Shown here: one piece after another, positions 1 to 8,500 of the stretch | Layout: every line of letters starts with the position of its first letter | Numbering within the stretch: position 1 is the stretch's first letter | NCBI GenBank assembly: GCA_019100305.1 | Contig: JAHRHW010000039.1 | Span: forward strand, 1 to 17,678 | DNA from: Candidatus Thiodiazotropha taylori | GTDB lineage: Bacteria > Pseudomonadota > Gammaproteobacteria > Chromatiales > Chromatiaceae | Length of the DNA: 17,678 bases | Direction of reading: 5' to 3' | Notes under the pieces: model-generated | Database searches by the model: none | The model's input: only the letters and a program-made list of their open reading frames with translations | What the model was told of the DNA's origin: nothing | Position numbers and translations under genes: made by a program

Positions 1-1712
1 TGGGTGCCGCAGGCCCGGGTCGGCCGTTGGGTGATCGGATCGAATTCGACCGCGCCACCTGAGCCTTCAATCCAGACCCACTGGCCGTTTGCATGTTTCA
101 TACGGAATTCGACTTTATAGGTTTTGCCCTCTTCAATCCGCTGATTGATGATCGGCATGATGCGTTCCCTATCCTTGGGATGGAGACGGTCCCGCCAGTC
201 GTCAATGCCATGTTTCATGGCGGACGGTTCCAAGCCGAGCTGATCGAGCCAGCGTTGATTGACGGTAAGTTGATCGGTGACCAGGTTCCAGTCCCAAAAC
301 CCCAGAGAGGCCCCTTTGACCACTAGTGAAAGTTGCTTTTCGGTTTCTCGCAGGTGGGAGACGTCCACCAGGGTTACCGGCATGTGCTGTAACTCTTCGA
401 CGGAGTCCGACAGGGGAAAACTGATCATCACCTGGATCAGTTGGCCTTTTGCCGTCAGCAGCGGCAATTCACATGTGAATACCGTCTGTTTTTCACTGGA
501 TGCAATTAGAAACTCTTTGAAGGCGGTGAAGACTTCCGGGGTGATGCTTTTTGGCAGCCACTGCTGCAGGGTCTTCAGGCTCTTTACCCCGAACAGTCTG
601 AAGCTGGCCGGATTGGCGTTGATCACCCGGATCATGAACAGCATCTCGCGCAACTGATCCGGATTGTTGTCGAAATAGGTTCTTAGGTCTTCCACCCCCG
701 AGTCCAACAGCTGATCCAGTCTGGCCAGGGCTTTTGAGCTGTCACCCTCGCATAAGGCGGTGGCGACACCATCGAAGAAGTTGTGGTACTGGGCCTCGGT
801 TTCGGCAAGTTGCCGGGTTTTGACTCTGACCCGCCATCTGAGAATCTGTGCAATCAGCACCAGTGCCCCGACCAGAATGCCGATCGCAAAGATGATCTGG
901 TAGAGCAAGGGAGGCTGAGGCTGCGGAGGTGTGTGGGTCTCGAACAGTGTCTTGAGTCGCTGATGGTAGATCGAGAGTTCATCGCTCTTCTGGTTGGCCA
1001 GATGAAAATCGAGCCGCTGCTTGATAGTGTGCGCTTTGCTGCTCTGCTGGGATATGGCAAAGCGGATGTCCAGGGGGATCAGGATGATTGGGCTGGGCAC
1101 CGGACTATGGAAATGACCATGGCTCAAGCCGTACAGGCGACTGATCAGGCCGGCGTCCGCTCTGCCACTGGCAGTCGCCCTCATCACCATGTCGTAAGTG
1201 GCGTATTTCTGGGTGCGGCACTCAATCCCGAATGAGTTACAGATCTCATGCAGTCCATTTTTTGAGGTCAGGTAGACGTCATCCGTCAGTACCGCAATGT
1301 TCTTGTCATGCAGGTCGGCAATGGTCTGGATATCCGAGTTTTCAGGAACGTAGATCTGCCCCCAATTGGCGATGACAGTCTGGTCTGAGAAGAGGAAGCG
1401 TTTTTTTCGTGAGTCGTTGATCGCGATCGCAGGCAGCAAGTCGATCTTTCCGGCCGAGAGTCGATAGAGCTGATCGCTCCATGTTCCAAGCACATAGCGC
1501 ACCTTCCACCCCTCCTGGTGGGCGATTTGCTCAAGGATGTCGATGAAAAGCCCCCCCGGCCGACCCATCGAATCGGTATCAACCAAGGGTGGGTTCTTAT
1601 AGACCCCCACTCTCAGGGTCATGGGGGTGTTGCCCTGGGCAATACCCCAGTTGATCAGCACGCCAATAGCAATTAGGAGGAAAAAAATCCTGTTAAACAA
1701 AAATTTGTGCAT
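1..1712 (-). CDS. Sensor protein: periplasmic SBP_bac_3-like domain, TM helix, PAS domains (C-terminus beyond left edge)
   Basis: The frame is open from an ATG at 1712 to the left edge (about 570 codons), so the output domain is not visible. The start is supported by GGAAG six bases upstream and by a signal-peptide-like N-terminus (MHKFLFNRIFFLLIAIGVL). Residues about 35-255 resemble family-3 solute-binding proteins (LRVGVYKNPP, then GGLFIDILEQIA, then KIDLLPAIAINDSR). A membrane helix follows at about 270-293 (LLYQIIFAIGILVGALVLIA). After it come a first PAS-like region (about 305-440) and a second, clearer PAS_3-type domain from about 455 with FWDWNLVTD near 470, LHPKDRERI and WVWIEGSGG. 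This layout is known from BvgS-type kinases and from GGDEF/EAL sensors. The likely role is sensing a periplasmic small molecule and signalling inward; the ligand is unknown. The gene is divergent from guaB. Confidence 0.8.
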   Translation of the reverse strand, partial: MHKFLFNRIFFLLIAIGVLINWGIAQGNTPMTLRVGVYKNPPLVDTDSMGRPGGLFIDILEQIAHQEGWKVRYVLGTWSDQLYRLSAGKIDLLPAIAINDSRKKRFLFSDQTVIANWGQIYVPENSDIQTIADLHDKNIAVLTDDVYLTSKNGLHEICNSFGIECRTQKYATYDMVMRATASGRADAGLISRLYGLSHGHFHSPVPSPIILIPLDIRFAISQQSSKAHTIKQRLDFHLANQKSDELSIYHQRLKTLFETHTPPQPQPPLLYQIIFAIGILVGALVLIAQILRWRVRVKTRQLAETEAQYHNFFDGVATALCEGDSSKALARLDQLLDSGVEDLRTYFDNNPDQLREMLFMIRVINANPASFRLFGVKSLKTLQQWLPKSITPEVFTAFKEFLIASSEKQTVFTCELPLLTAKGQLIQVMISFPLSDSVEELQHMPVTLVDVSHLRETEKQLSLVVKGASLGFWDWNLVTDQLTVNQRWLDQLGLEPSAMKHGIDDWRDRLHPKDRERIMPIINQRIEEGKTYKVEFRMKHANGQWVWIEGSGGAVEFDPITQRPTRACGT

Positions 1713-2134
1713 CTGCACTTCCTGACTTCATTGTCCGAGTCCCTAACCCTTAGCATAGCGGCAGAATCCTCGAAATGCAGGTTGCTGAGGGGATTGTTAA
1801 GCAGCGGAATGGGCAAGTACTCAATACGCTGGCTGGTCATATTTAAAATGAGGAATGAAGCGACTACCGGTCGACCCGCTGCAGGGTAAAAATTCGATGC
1901 GAAGTGGGTTTTCGAGCGGGAGGTCAATCGATATCACCCGTCGAACCGCTTGCCTGGTTGTCAGGTGGATCTGGAAATGGCTGTAGTCAAAGCCGGATTT
2001 GTAGCCATGATGAGTTGTTGTATGTTTTGTAACCTATTGAAATATGGTTGAATATGCCTTTCTGTTTCATGTGGTTGGCTGCAGATTGGCCAAGCTTCGT
2101 GAAGTGCTCGGGATTGAGCTGAGCCTGTTGCAGG
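1713..2134. other. Intergenic region between the divergent sensor gene and guaB
   Basis: No convincing gene was found on either strand. The short open frames lack family resemblance and ribosome-binding sites. The stretch must hold the promoter of the leftward sensor gene, but I see no box pair on that strand good enough to name. TCGACCCGCT (1870-1879) and TCGAACCGCT (1941-1950) are a near-identical 10-mer pair of unknown meaning. Confidence 0.5.
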
Positions 2135-2163
2135 TTTACCGGTTTGACTGCAACTTCTATAAT
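2135..2163 (+). promoter_or_regulatory. Predicted sigma-70 promoter of guaBA
   Basis: A perfect -10 box TATAAT lies at 2158-2163. Exactly 17 bp upstream is TTTACC (2135-2140), which matches the -35 consensus at four of six positions. Transcription would begin near 2170, leaving a leader of about 30 nt before the guaB ATG at 2201. This makes any guaB start upstream of about 2170 unlikely. Confidence 0.6.
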
Positions 2164-2200
2164 GCCCGGCTACTTCATCCCTCCAGCCGGAAAAAATGCT

Positions 2201-3664
2201 ATGCGTGTAATCGAGGAAGCCCTCACATTTGACGATGTACTCCTGGTACCCGCCCACTCAACGGTACTGCCAAAGGACGTCGATTTAAGGACCAAACTGA
2301 CCCGCGAGATCGATCTCAATATCCCATTGGTTTCTGCAGCCATGGACACGGTTACCGAATCCAGATTCGCCATTGCATTGGCGCTGGAAGGGGGTATCGG
2401 CATCATCCATAAGAATATGGATGCCACCACTCAGGCCCAGGAGGTGGAGAAGGTCAAAAAGTATGAGAGCGGGGTGATACGGGATCCGATCACCGTCGGG
2501 CCCTATGTCAGCATTGGCGAAGTGGTTGAGCTCACCCGTTCCAGAAACATCTCCGGCGTACCGGTGGTGGATGGTAAGGAGTTGGTTGGTATCGTCACTG
2601 GCCGGGATCTGCGATTCGAACGCATAATGGATGATCCGGTACGCAATATCATGACCCGTAAGGAAAACCTGGTGACGGTCAAAGAGGGTGCCAGCCGTGA
2701 TGAGGTGATGAGTCTGCTGCATAAACACCGTATCGAAAAGGTTCTGGTGGTGGACGATAACTTTGAACTGCAGGGGATGATCACCGCCAAGGATATCCAG
2801 AAGGCGAAAGACAATCCCAACGCCTGCCGGGACGATCAGGAGCGTCTGCGGGTTGGTGCGGCGGTTGGTGTGGGAGAAGGTACTGAAGAGCGTGTGGATG
2901 CTCTGGTCCGGGCCGGTGTCGATGTGGTGGTAGTGGATACCGCCCACGGTCACTCACAAGGTGTACTGGACCGGGTGGCCTGGGTAAAGAAGACCTACCC
3001 TCAAGTGCAGGTCATCGGCGGTAACATCGCCACCGGTGATGCGGCTCGCGATCTGGTCAAAGCCGGCGCTGATGCGGTGAAAGTGGGTATCGGGCCCGGT
3101 TCGATCTGTACCACAAGGGTAGTTGCGGGTGTCGGTGTTCCTCAGGTCACGGCGGTTACCAATGTGGCCAAGGCGCTGGAAGGCACCGGTGTGCCATTGA
3201 TTGCGGATGGTGGTCTGCGCTATTCCGGGGATATCTCAAAGATTCTCGCAGCCGGCGGCTACTCAGTGATGATCGGCGGTATGTTTGCCGGTACCGATGA
3301 AGCGCCGGGCGAAGTGGAGATCTACCAGGGGCGTTCTTATAAGTCCTACCGGGGTATGGGCTCCCTTGGCGCCATGTCCGGCAAGGATGGTTCCAGTGAT
3401 CGTTACTTCCAGGAGTCCAGTGAGAAGGACAAGCTGGTACCGGAAGGTATTGAAGGGCGGGTGCCTTACAAGGGTCCGGTGGTGGCGATCATCTACCAGA
3501 TTATCGGTGGCATTCGATCCAGTATGGGCTATACGGGTTGTTCCAGTATCGACGAGATGCGTACCAAGCCGGAGTTTGTAAGAATCACCAATGCGGGGGT
3601 GACCGAATCCCACGTGCACGATGTAACGATCACCAAGGAAGCGCCCAACTATCGGCGTGATTGA
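2201..3664 (+). CDS. guaB: Inosine-5'-monophosphate dehydrogenase
   Basis: This cytoplasmic enzyme oxidises IMP to XMP with NAD+, the first committed step to GMP. The chosen ATG gives 487 residues, close to the 488 of E. coli, and begins MRVIEEALTFDDVLLVPAHS as in other bacterial GuaB proteins. An in-frame non-ATG start 19 codons upstream would overlap the predicted -10 box. The TIM barrel is split by a tandem CBS pair (about 93-150 and 153-205) that in this family binds adenine/guanine nucleotides. The catalytic loop GPGSICTTRVVAGVG places the nucleophile at Cys303. The phosphate-site YRGMGSLGAM and the DRYFQ flap are present. It is the first gene of a guaB-guaA operon, with 46 nt to guaA. 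Nothing looks damaged. Confidence 0.97.
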   Translation: MRVIEEALTFDDVLLVPAHSTVLPKDVDLRTKLTREIDLNIPLVSAAMDTVTESRFAIALALEGGIGIIHKNMDATTQAQEVEKVKKYESGVIRDPITVGPYVSIGEVVELTRSRNISGVPVVDGKELVGIVTGRDLRFERIMDDPVRNIMTRKENLVTVKEGASRDEVMSLLHKHRIEKVLVVDDNFELQGMITAKDIQKAKDNPNACRDDQERLRVGAAVGVGEGTEERVDALVRAGVDVVVVDTAHGHSQGVLDRVAWVKKTYPQVQVIGGNIATGDAARDLVKAGADAVKVGIGPGSICTTRVVAGVGVPQVTAVTNVAKALEGTGVPLIADGGLRYSGDISKILAAGGYSVMIGGMFAGTDEAPGEVEIYQGRSYKSYRGMGSLGAMSGKDGSSDRYFQESSEKDKLVPEGIEGRVPYKGPVVAIIYQIIGGIRSSMGYTGCSSIDEMRTKPEFVRITNAGVTESHVHDVTITKEAPNYRRD

Positions 3665-3710
3665 TCGTTGGTGATTCACTTTTCCGGTTAAGTCTTAGCA
3701 GGCCTTAGTA

Positions 3711-5288
3711 ATGACAACTGATATTCATGCCCACCGAATCCTGATTCTGGACTTTGGATCTCAATATACCCAACTGATTGCACGTCGGGTGCGTGAAGCC
3801 GGCGTCTATTGTGAGATCTACCCCTATGACAATGCGGATGAAGGGCTCGCCGGTAGCAAACCTGCCGGCATCATTCTCTCCGGCGGTCCGGAGACGGTCA
3901 CCGCCGATGAGGCGCCTGCTGCGCCACAAGCTGTGTTTGAGCTTGGGGTGCCGCTGTTGGGTATCTGTTATGGCATGCAGACCATGGCCTCACAACTGGG
4001 TGGTGAAGTGGCTTCCTCCGACAAACATGAGTATGGCTATGCCCAGGTACGCGCCAGAGGACACACACGCCTGCTGAAGGATATCGAGGATCATACCAGT
4101 CCGGAGGGCTATGGCCTGCTGGATGTCTGGATGAGTCATGGGGATCGTGTCGAGTCCCTGCCCGAAGGTTTTCAGGTGATCTGTGAAACCGAGAATGCAC
4201 CGGTGGCGGGTATTGCCGATGAATCACGCAGCTATTATGGCCTGCAGTTCCATCCCGAGGTGACTCATACCCGTCAGGGCAAGCGTATCATCGAGCGGTT
4301 TCTGTTTGAGATCTGTGGCTGTGAAGTGCTCTGGACGCCCGGTCAGATTATCGAGGACAGCTTTAACCACGTGCGTGAACTGGTGGGTGAACAACAGGTG
4401 GTGCTGGGACTCTCCGGCGGGGTTGATTCATCGGTGGTTGCGGCGTTGCTGCATCGTGCGATCGGCGATCAACTGACCTGTGTGTTTGTCGACAACGGAC
4501 TGCTGCGTTTGCATGAAGGAGACCAGGTCATGGCCACCTTTGCCGAGCATATGGGTGTGAAAGTGATCCGTGTCGATGCGGAAGACCGCTTCCTCAAAGC
4601 ACTGCGAGGTGTCACCGACCCGGAACAGAAACGCAAGATTATCGGTAACCTGTTCATCGATATCTTCGAAGAGGAGGCGAGCAAACTGGAGGATGTCTCC
4701 TTTCTCGCTCAGGGCACCATCTATCCGGATGTGATCGAGTCGGCCGGCGCCAAGTCGGGCAAGGCGCATGTGATCAAGTCGCACCACAATGTGGGTGGTC
4801 TGCCGGAGTATATGAAACTGGCACTGGTCGAACCTCTGCGTGAGCTGTTCAAGGATGAGGTGCGCAAAATTGGCATTGAGTTGGGTCTCCCCTATGAGAT
4901 GATCTACCGCCACCCCTTTCCCGGACCGGGACTTGGTGTGCGGATTCTTGGCGAGGTCAAGAAAGAGTATGCCGACCTGCTGCGCCAGGCGGATCACATC
5001 TATATCGAAGAACTGCACAAGCACAATCTCTATGATGAGGTGAGTCAGGCATTCGCCGTGTTCTTGCCGGTCAAGTCGGTGGGTGTGGTCGGCGATGCAC
5101 GTCGCTACGAGTATGTGGTTACCCTGAGGGCGGTGAAGACAGTCGACTTCATGACCGCCAAGTTTGCCCACCTGCCATTTGATTTTCTGGAAGAGGTTTC
5201 GCGCAGGATCATCAATGAAGTGTCAGGTATCTCACGTGTGGCCTATGACATCTCCAGTAAGCCGCCGGCGACCATTGAGTGGGAGTGA
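3711..5288 (+). CDS. guaA: GMP synthase (glutamine-hydrolysing)
   Basis: It converts XMP, ATP and glutamine to GMP in the cytoplasm, completing the pathway begun by GuaB. The protein has 525 residues, the same length as E. coli GuaA. The N-terminal class I glutamine amidotransferase carries the triad Cys86 (GICYGMQ), His181 and Glu183 (QFHPEVTHT). The ATP pyrophosphatase domain follows with the PP-loop SGGVDS at 235-240. The C-terminal dimerisation part ends in the conserved KPPATIEWE. The gene follows guaB closely with only a weak ribosome site (AGCAGG), as expected for a second operon gene. Codons 281-341 (4551-4735) recur almost unchanged at 11328-11512, but this copy is intact. Confidence 0.97.
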   Translation: MTTDIHAHRILILDFGSQYTQLIARRVREAGVYCEIYPYDNADEGLAGSKPAGIILSGGPETVTADEAPAAPQAVFELGVPLLGICYGMQTMASQLGGEVASSDKHEYGYAQVRARGHTRLLKDIEDHTSPEGYGLLDVWMSHGDRVESLPEGFQVICETENAPVAGIADESRSYYGLQFHPEVTHTRQGKRIIERFLFEICGCEVLWTPGQIIEDSFNHVRELVGEQQVVLGLSGGVDSSVVAALLHRAIGDQLTCVFVDNGLLRLHEGDQVMATFAEHMGVKVIRVDAEDRFLKALRGVTDPEQKRKIIGNLFIDIFEEEASKLEDVSFLAQGTIYPDVIESAGAKSGKAHVIKSHHNVGGLPEYMKLALVEPLRELFKDEVRKIGIELGLPYEMIYRHPFPGPGLGVRILGEVKKEYADLLRQADHIYIEELHKHNLYDEVSQAFAVFLPVKSVGVVGDARRYEYVVTLRAVKTVDFMTAKFAHLPFDFLEEVSRRIINEVSGISRVAYDISSKPPATIEWE

Positions 5289-5464
5289 CTGATTGGTGTT
5301 GTCCTGCTATCAGCCGTGCCGGGCACTACTTGTCAAAGCAAGGCCTCATCCCGTCGGACTCTAAAGCCATGATTGGCTCCTCTCCTTGAGTCCACGCTTG
5401 CTATCAGTAAAAAGTAGGGTAAATTTTTATATTAGATTGATAAACTCCATTACAACAATAGTCA

Positions 5465-7453
5465 TCAGAATACCAGGTTCATCATGATCATCATTACAGT
5501 TAAAAACAGTACTGTCATGATGCCGCCCGCTTTCATGAAGTCAGCAACTCGATAACCGGCCGGACCCATAATCAAAGCATTTACCTGATGGGTTGGGATA
5601 AGGAACGAGTTTGAGGTGGCGATGGCCACGGTCAGAGCGAAAACAGCCGGATTGCCACCTGCACCGATGGCGATGTTAACTGCCAATGGCACCAGCAGTA
5701 CAGTGGCGCCAACGTTCGACATGACCAAGGTAAAAAAAGTAGCCAGTATTGCTACTGCCGTCTGGATAACCCAGATCGGCATATCACCGACAATGAAAAG
5801 CACCTGTTCCGCAATCCATTTTGCGGTACCTGAGGTTTCCACTGCCAGTCCCAGTGGAATGAGAGAGGCAAGCAGAAACACCGTCTTCCAACTCACAGCC
5901 TCGTAGGCCTCTTCAATTTTCAATACACCCGACAACACCATACCCATCGCACCTGTGAGAAGGGCGACAGAAAGACGGATGTCGGTAAACAGCACCATGA
6001 ACAGGGCGATGCCAAAGAAGATAGCGGCAGGCACGATTTTGTGCGGGCGTAACTCCTCCTCACGCGGATACTCTGTCGTTACAACAACGAAATCGCGATC
6101 CTTTTCGATTCGCTCCAGTGCGTTCCAGGGTGTATGCACAACCAGGGTATCACCTGGGTGTAACGGCATGTTACGGATATCGTCTCCCTCACGCATTGTG
6201 CTGCCGTCACGATGCAAACCGATCATGGCCAGGCCATAGGTTTTTCGCATCCAGACATCACGGGCACTTTTTCCGATTAGGTTTGATCCGGGTGGGATCA
6301 CAACCTCAGCGATACCAGACTTCGCAGCAGAGAGTGATTCTGGAAAGGTGCGCAACTCACGGCGTTTCTTGAGGTTGTACTTTTCCACGAAGTGATTGAG
6401 TTCATGAGGATCGGCGACTACTCCCAGCACCATACCGGCCAGGAACTCGGTGTCTCGCGCAATTGTGCCAGGGCCAACCCGTGTCTCTTCACCAGAACGT
6501 TTGGTGGCAATAACCCGTATCCGATAAGTGGTTTCAACATCGTCCAGTTGTTTCCCAATCAAGTCACTTTCATCCGTGACAACAATCTCATTGATGGAGT
6601 AATCCACACCGTATACATCATGAAAGTAGGCCATGGCATCTGCGCCGACAGTGCTGCTTTCACTTTTCGTCTTAGGCAATACAAAACGGCCGGCTATCAC
6701 GAAGTAGGCGATGCCTGCAGCAATTAGTGCCACCCCTACAGGAGTGACCGAGAACAGTCCCCAGGTCTCCATCTGCTGGCTGGCGGGAAGCGCCTGATTG
6801 GAAGTAAGGATCAGATCATTCAGTAGGATAAGTGGGCTGGATCCCACCATAGTCATGGTGCCGCCCAGGATCGCTGTGAATCCCATCGGCATCAGCAAGC
6901 GCGACATCGGTAGTCCCGAGCGCGCTGAGATACGGGAAACCACCGGTAGAAAGAGTGCTGCAGCACCCACATTCTGCATGAAGGAGGAGATGAACCCCAC
7001 AGTAGCAGAGATAATGGGGATAATGCGTGATTCGGTGGTGCCGCCAATTTCTAATATAAAGGCGGCCACCTTGTTCATGATGCCGGTCTTGTCGAGGCCA
7101 GCGCCGATGATCATTACCGCGATGATGGAGATCACTGCATTGGAAGAGAAGCCATCAAACAGATGATTGTTATCGACCAATCCCTGTTCCAGGCCCATCA
7201 TCGGCGCCAACAGTGAGGTCAGTCCCAATAGCACCATGACGGTGGCTGCGGCTACATCCACACCCACTACCTCGAAGGCGAAAAGGTATATCGTCAAAAC
7301 TAAAATAGCGCTGACCCAGGCTATTTCGATTGAGGGTACCACTGTGGATATAAATAGCGCCAGAGCGGTGAATATAATTGCTGTAATAAACTGCTTTTTT
7401 GTGACTATCCCTGGTTTTGCGATTGTCTGTTCTTCATCCGCAAGTTTGTTCAT
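5465..7453 (-). CDS. SLC13/DASS family permease with two central RCK_C (TrkA-C) domains
   Basis: A 662-residue inner-membrane transporter. The ATG at 7453 is preferred because GAAGAG precedes it by 7 nt; a TTG 32 codons upstream adds a polar, unconserved tail. About five to six hydrophobic segments lie before residue 260 and five to six after 470. Between them are two soluble RCK_C-type domains (about 284-355 and 378-458; both contain the LIGK motif). The transporter halves carry the internally repeated motifs QNVGAAALFLP (160-170) and SNVGATVLLVP (579-589), the pseudo-symmetric substrate/sodium hairpins of this superfamily. RCK_C-containing relatives import sulfate or dicarboxylates with sodium; the substrate here is unknown. 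It is the second gene of a sigma-54 operon, 96 nt after the small upstream gene, and convergent with guaA. Confidence 0.88.
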   Translation of the reverse strand: MNKLADEEQTIAKPGIVTKKQFITAIIFTALALFISTVVPSIEIAWVSAILVLTIYLFAFEVVGVDVAAATVMVLLGLTSLLAPMMGLEQGLVDNNHLFDGFSSNAVISIIAVMIIGAGLDKTGIMNKVAAFILEIGGTTESRIIPIISATVGFISSFMQNVGAAALFLPVVSRISARSGLPMSRLLMPMGFTAILGGTMTMVGSSPLILLNDLILTSNQALPASQQMETWGLFSVTPVGVALIAAGIAYFVIAGRFVLPKTKSESSTVGADAMAYFHDVYGVDYSINEIVVTDESDLIGKQLDDVETTYRIRVIATKRSGEETRVGPGTIARDTEFLAGMVLGVVADPHELNHFVEKYNLKKRRELRTFPESLSAAKSGIAEVVIPPGSNLIGKSARDVWMRKTYGLAMIGLHRDGSTMREGDDIRNMPLHPGDTLVVHTPWNALERIEKDRDFVVVTTEYPREEELRPHKIVPAAIFFGIALFMVLFTDIRLSVALLTGAMGMVLSGVLKIEEAYEAVSWKTVFLLASLIPLGLAVETSGTAKWIAEQVLFIVGDMPIWVIQTAVAILATFFTLVMSNVGATVLLVPLAVNIAIGAGGNPAVFALTVAIATSNSFLIPTHQVNALIMGPAGYRVADFMKAGGIMTVLFLTVMMIMMNLVF

Positions 7454-7549
7454 TCTAAAACTCTTCGTTGATGTCTGGTTCGTTGATAGTTGAAGTGATG
7501 TGATTTGGGTTGGCCCCTGTTCTATGCAAATAGGCAATAGATCGCTCAA

Positions 7550-8134
7550 TCAGACGGGATTAAGGCCAGTCTTCGGTGATTGCTTGTGGAGCGAGTATGC
7601 ATCCTCTTCATTAGGGCGGTCTTCGATAAGCACCAAGGGAACTGACATACGAGCTCCTCTTTTGGGTATCACTTCTTCAATGATTACCTTTGCGAGATTG
7701 TCGTCTGGCATTGCGACCAGAAAAATGAGGGAGAGGTGATTACGGATATAGTTAAAGATATCGTCGATGGCACTCAAACCTAGTTGAATGTGATTGTTGT
7801 CGAGACCAGCCGCTTGAATCTGATTCTCCAGCGCAGAAATGTTCGCGACATCGGTTGTGCCATGGGTCAGTAGATCGATCTTTGCGCCTTGCCGTAAACA
7901 TGCGTCAATGGCGTAAGCGAGAGGCGCACCCACGCCTCTGCCATCACTGATAAAGGCGATACGCTGAGTGGCTGATTGCTTCGCTATGTTGCGAGGAACT
8001 GGAGAGGGTTTTGCCTTGATTTCCGCTTCCATACCAAGTGCTTTCATCTTCTCGCGCATGGAGAGAAACTCTCCCGCATCCTGGTGGGCCAGACCGTTCA
8101 ACATTTGTTTCAGGTTGTCACTGAGTTTTTTCAT
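7550..8134 (-). CDS. Small alpha/beta protein, possibly universal-stress-like; partner of the SLC13 permease
   Basis: 194 residues from the ATG at 8134, which has GGAG 8 nt upstream and lies 24 nt after the predicted sigma-54 start site; starts upstream would fall inside that promoter. Residues 1-35 are helical and polar (MKKLSDNLKQMLNGLAHQDA). A linker rich in K and P follows. Residues 57-170 alternate hydrophobic strands and helices (RIAFISDGRGVGAPLAYAI, KIDLLTHG, LIFLVAMPDD, VPLVLIEDRP), like a Rossmann-type or UspA-like fold. I do not recognise the family with certainty and no catalytic motif stands out. The tight operon with the permease suggests a cytoplasmic accessory or regulator, perhaps acting with its RCK_C domains. 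That role is inference. Confidence 0.7.
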   Translation of the reverse strand: MKKLSDNLKQMLNGLAHQDAGEFLSMREKMKALGMEAEIKAKPSPVPRNIAKQSATQRIAFISDGRGVGAPLAYAIDACLRQGAKIDLLTHGTTDVANISALENQIQAAGLDNNHIQLGLSAIDDIFNYIRNHLSLIFLVAMPDDNLAKVIIEEVIPKRGARMSVPLVLIEDRPNEEDAYSLHKQSPKTGLNPV

Positions 8135-8168
8135 ATCTGTATCTCCGAATATTAGTTCCATCTGATAT

Positions 8169-8184
8169 TGCAACGCCTGTGCCA
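8169..8184 (-). promoter_or_regulatory. Sigma-54 (RpoN) -24/-12 promoter of the USP-like/SLC13 operon
   Basis: Read on the minus strand this is TGGCACAGGCGTTGCA, a complete match to TGGCACRNNNNTTGCW. The GG element is at 8183-8182 and the GC element at 8171-8170, so transcription should begin near 8158. That leaves a 24-nt leader containing GGAGA before the ATG at 8134. An NtrC-type activator is encoded divergently next door. Confidence 0.88.
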
Positions 8185-8247
8185 ACTAATTAACTTTTGT
8201 AAGTTATTGATTTATGAAGGAGTGTGTCTTTTTTTGAGTAGCGACAG

Positions 8248-8264
8248 TGTTGCAAACTGAAACG
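8248..8264. promoter_or_regulatory. Activator-binding dyad, proximal copy
   Basis: TGTTGCAAACTGAAACG contains the dyad GTTnCA-N3-TGnAAC. Its centre (8256) lies about 98 bp upstream of the predicted sigma-54 start site. It differs from the distal copy at one of 17 positions. It is probably an upstream activating site for the neighbouring sigma-54 activator. Confidence 0.65.
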
Positions 8265-8326
8265 CCTCATGGGGGTGCTTGCGGTTTAACAGGGGAAATG
8301 CATAGTGTTATGAAATCTGTTAGCAT

Positions 8327-8343
8327 TGTTGCAAATTGAAACG
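8327..8343. promoter_or_regulatory. Activator-binding dyad, distal copy
   Basis: TGTTGCAAATTGAAACG is the better dyad (GTTnCAA-N-TTGnAAC). Its centre (8335) lies about 177 bp upstream of the sigma-54 start site. It ends 17 bp before the histidine-kinase ATG at 8361, so occupancy could also repress the kinase-regulator genes. A further GTTGC half-site follows at 8348-8352. Confidence 0.62.
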
Positions 8344-8360
8344 AAGTGTTGCGATATGTT

Positions 8361-8489
8361 ATGCCAATCTCTTTCGATCTGAGCAGTTTACGAGGTAAAA
8401 TCACCAGTGCTTATGTTGCATTAGTCGCAGGTACTGTCGTGCTCGCTATCATCGCTTTCCTGGACCTGTTGTTTCTTGAGCAGCAGTAA
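8361..8489 (+). pseudogene. N-terminal piece of the histidine kinase, cut off by a frameshift
   Basis: The ATG at 8361 opens 42 codons: MPISFDLSSLRGKITSAYVA, a membrane helix at about 15-36 (ALVAGTVVLAIIAFLDLLFL), then EQQ and TAA at 8487. One base back, from 8486, the frame reads VTEGEV and runs straight into the kinase that follows. The family expects TM1, a helical sensor, then TM2, and the helix encoded here is the missing TM1. The two frames differ by one nucleotide at CAGCAGTAACGG (8481-8492), as if one base of CAGCAGGTAACG were lost. No slippery heptamer is present. The start has no clear ribosome site. A sequencing error is possible. Confidence 0.65.
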
Positions 8490-8500
8490 CGGAAGGCGAA

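Noticed and set aside
2144..2200. A longer GuaB starting at a non-ATG codon 19 codons upstream
   Set aside because: The extra residues are not conserved in GuaB, and the stretch overlaps a TATAAT box whose start site would be near 2170.
5356..5393. Nested hairpin GGACTC/GAGTCC with AGCC/GGCT between guaA and the SLC13 gene as a terminator
   Set aside because: The loops are long and no T-run follows on either strand.
8135..8185. A longer N-terminus for the USP-like protein
   Set aside because: It would run through the sigma-54 promoter at 8169-8184; the ATG at 8134 has a good ribosome site.
8481..8492. Programmed -1 frameshifting in the histidine kinase
   Set aside because: The shift site CAGCAGTAACGG has no slippery heptamer and no clear downstream structure, so a simple 1-nt indel is more likely.
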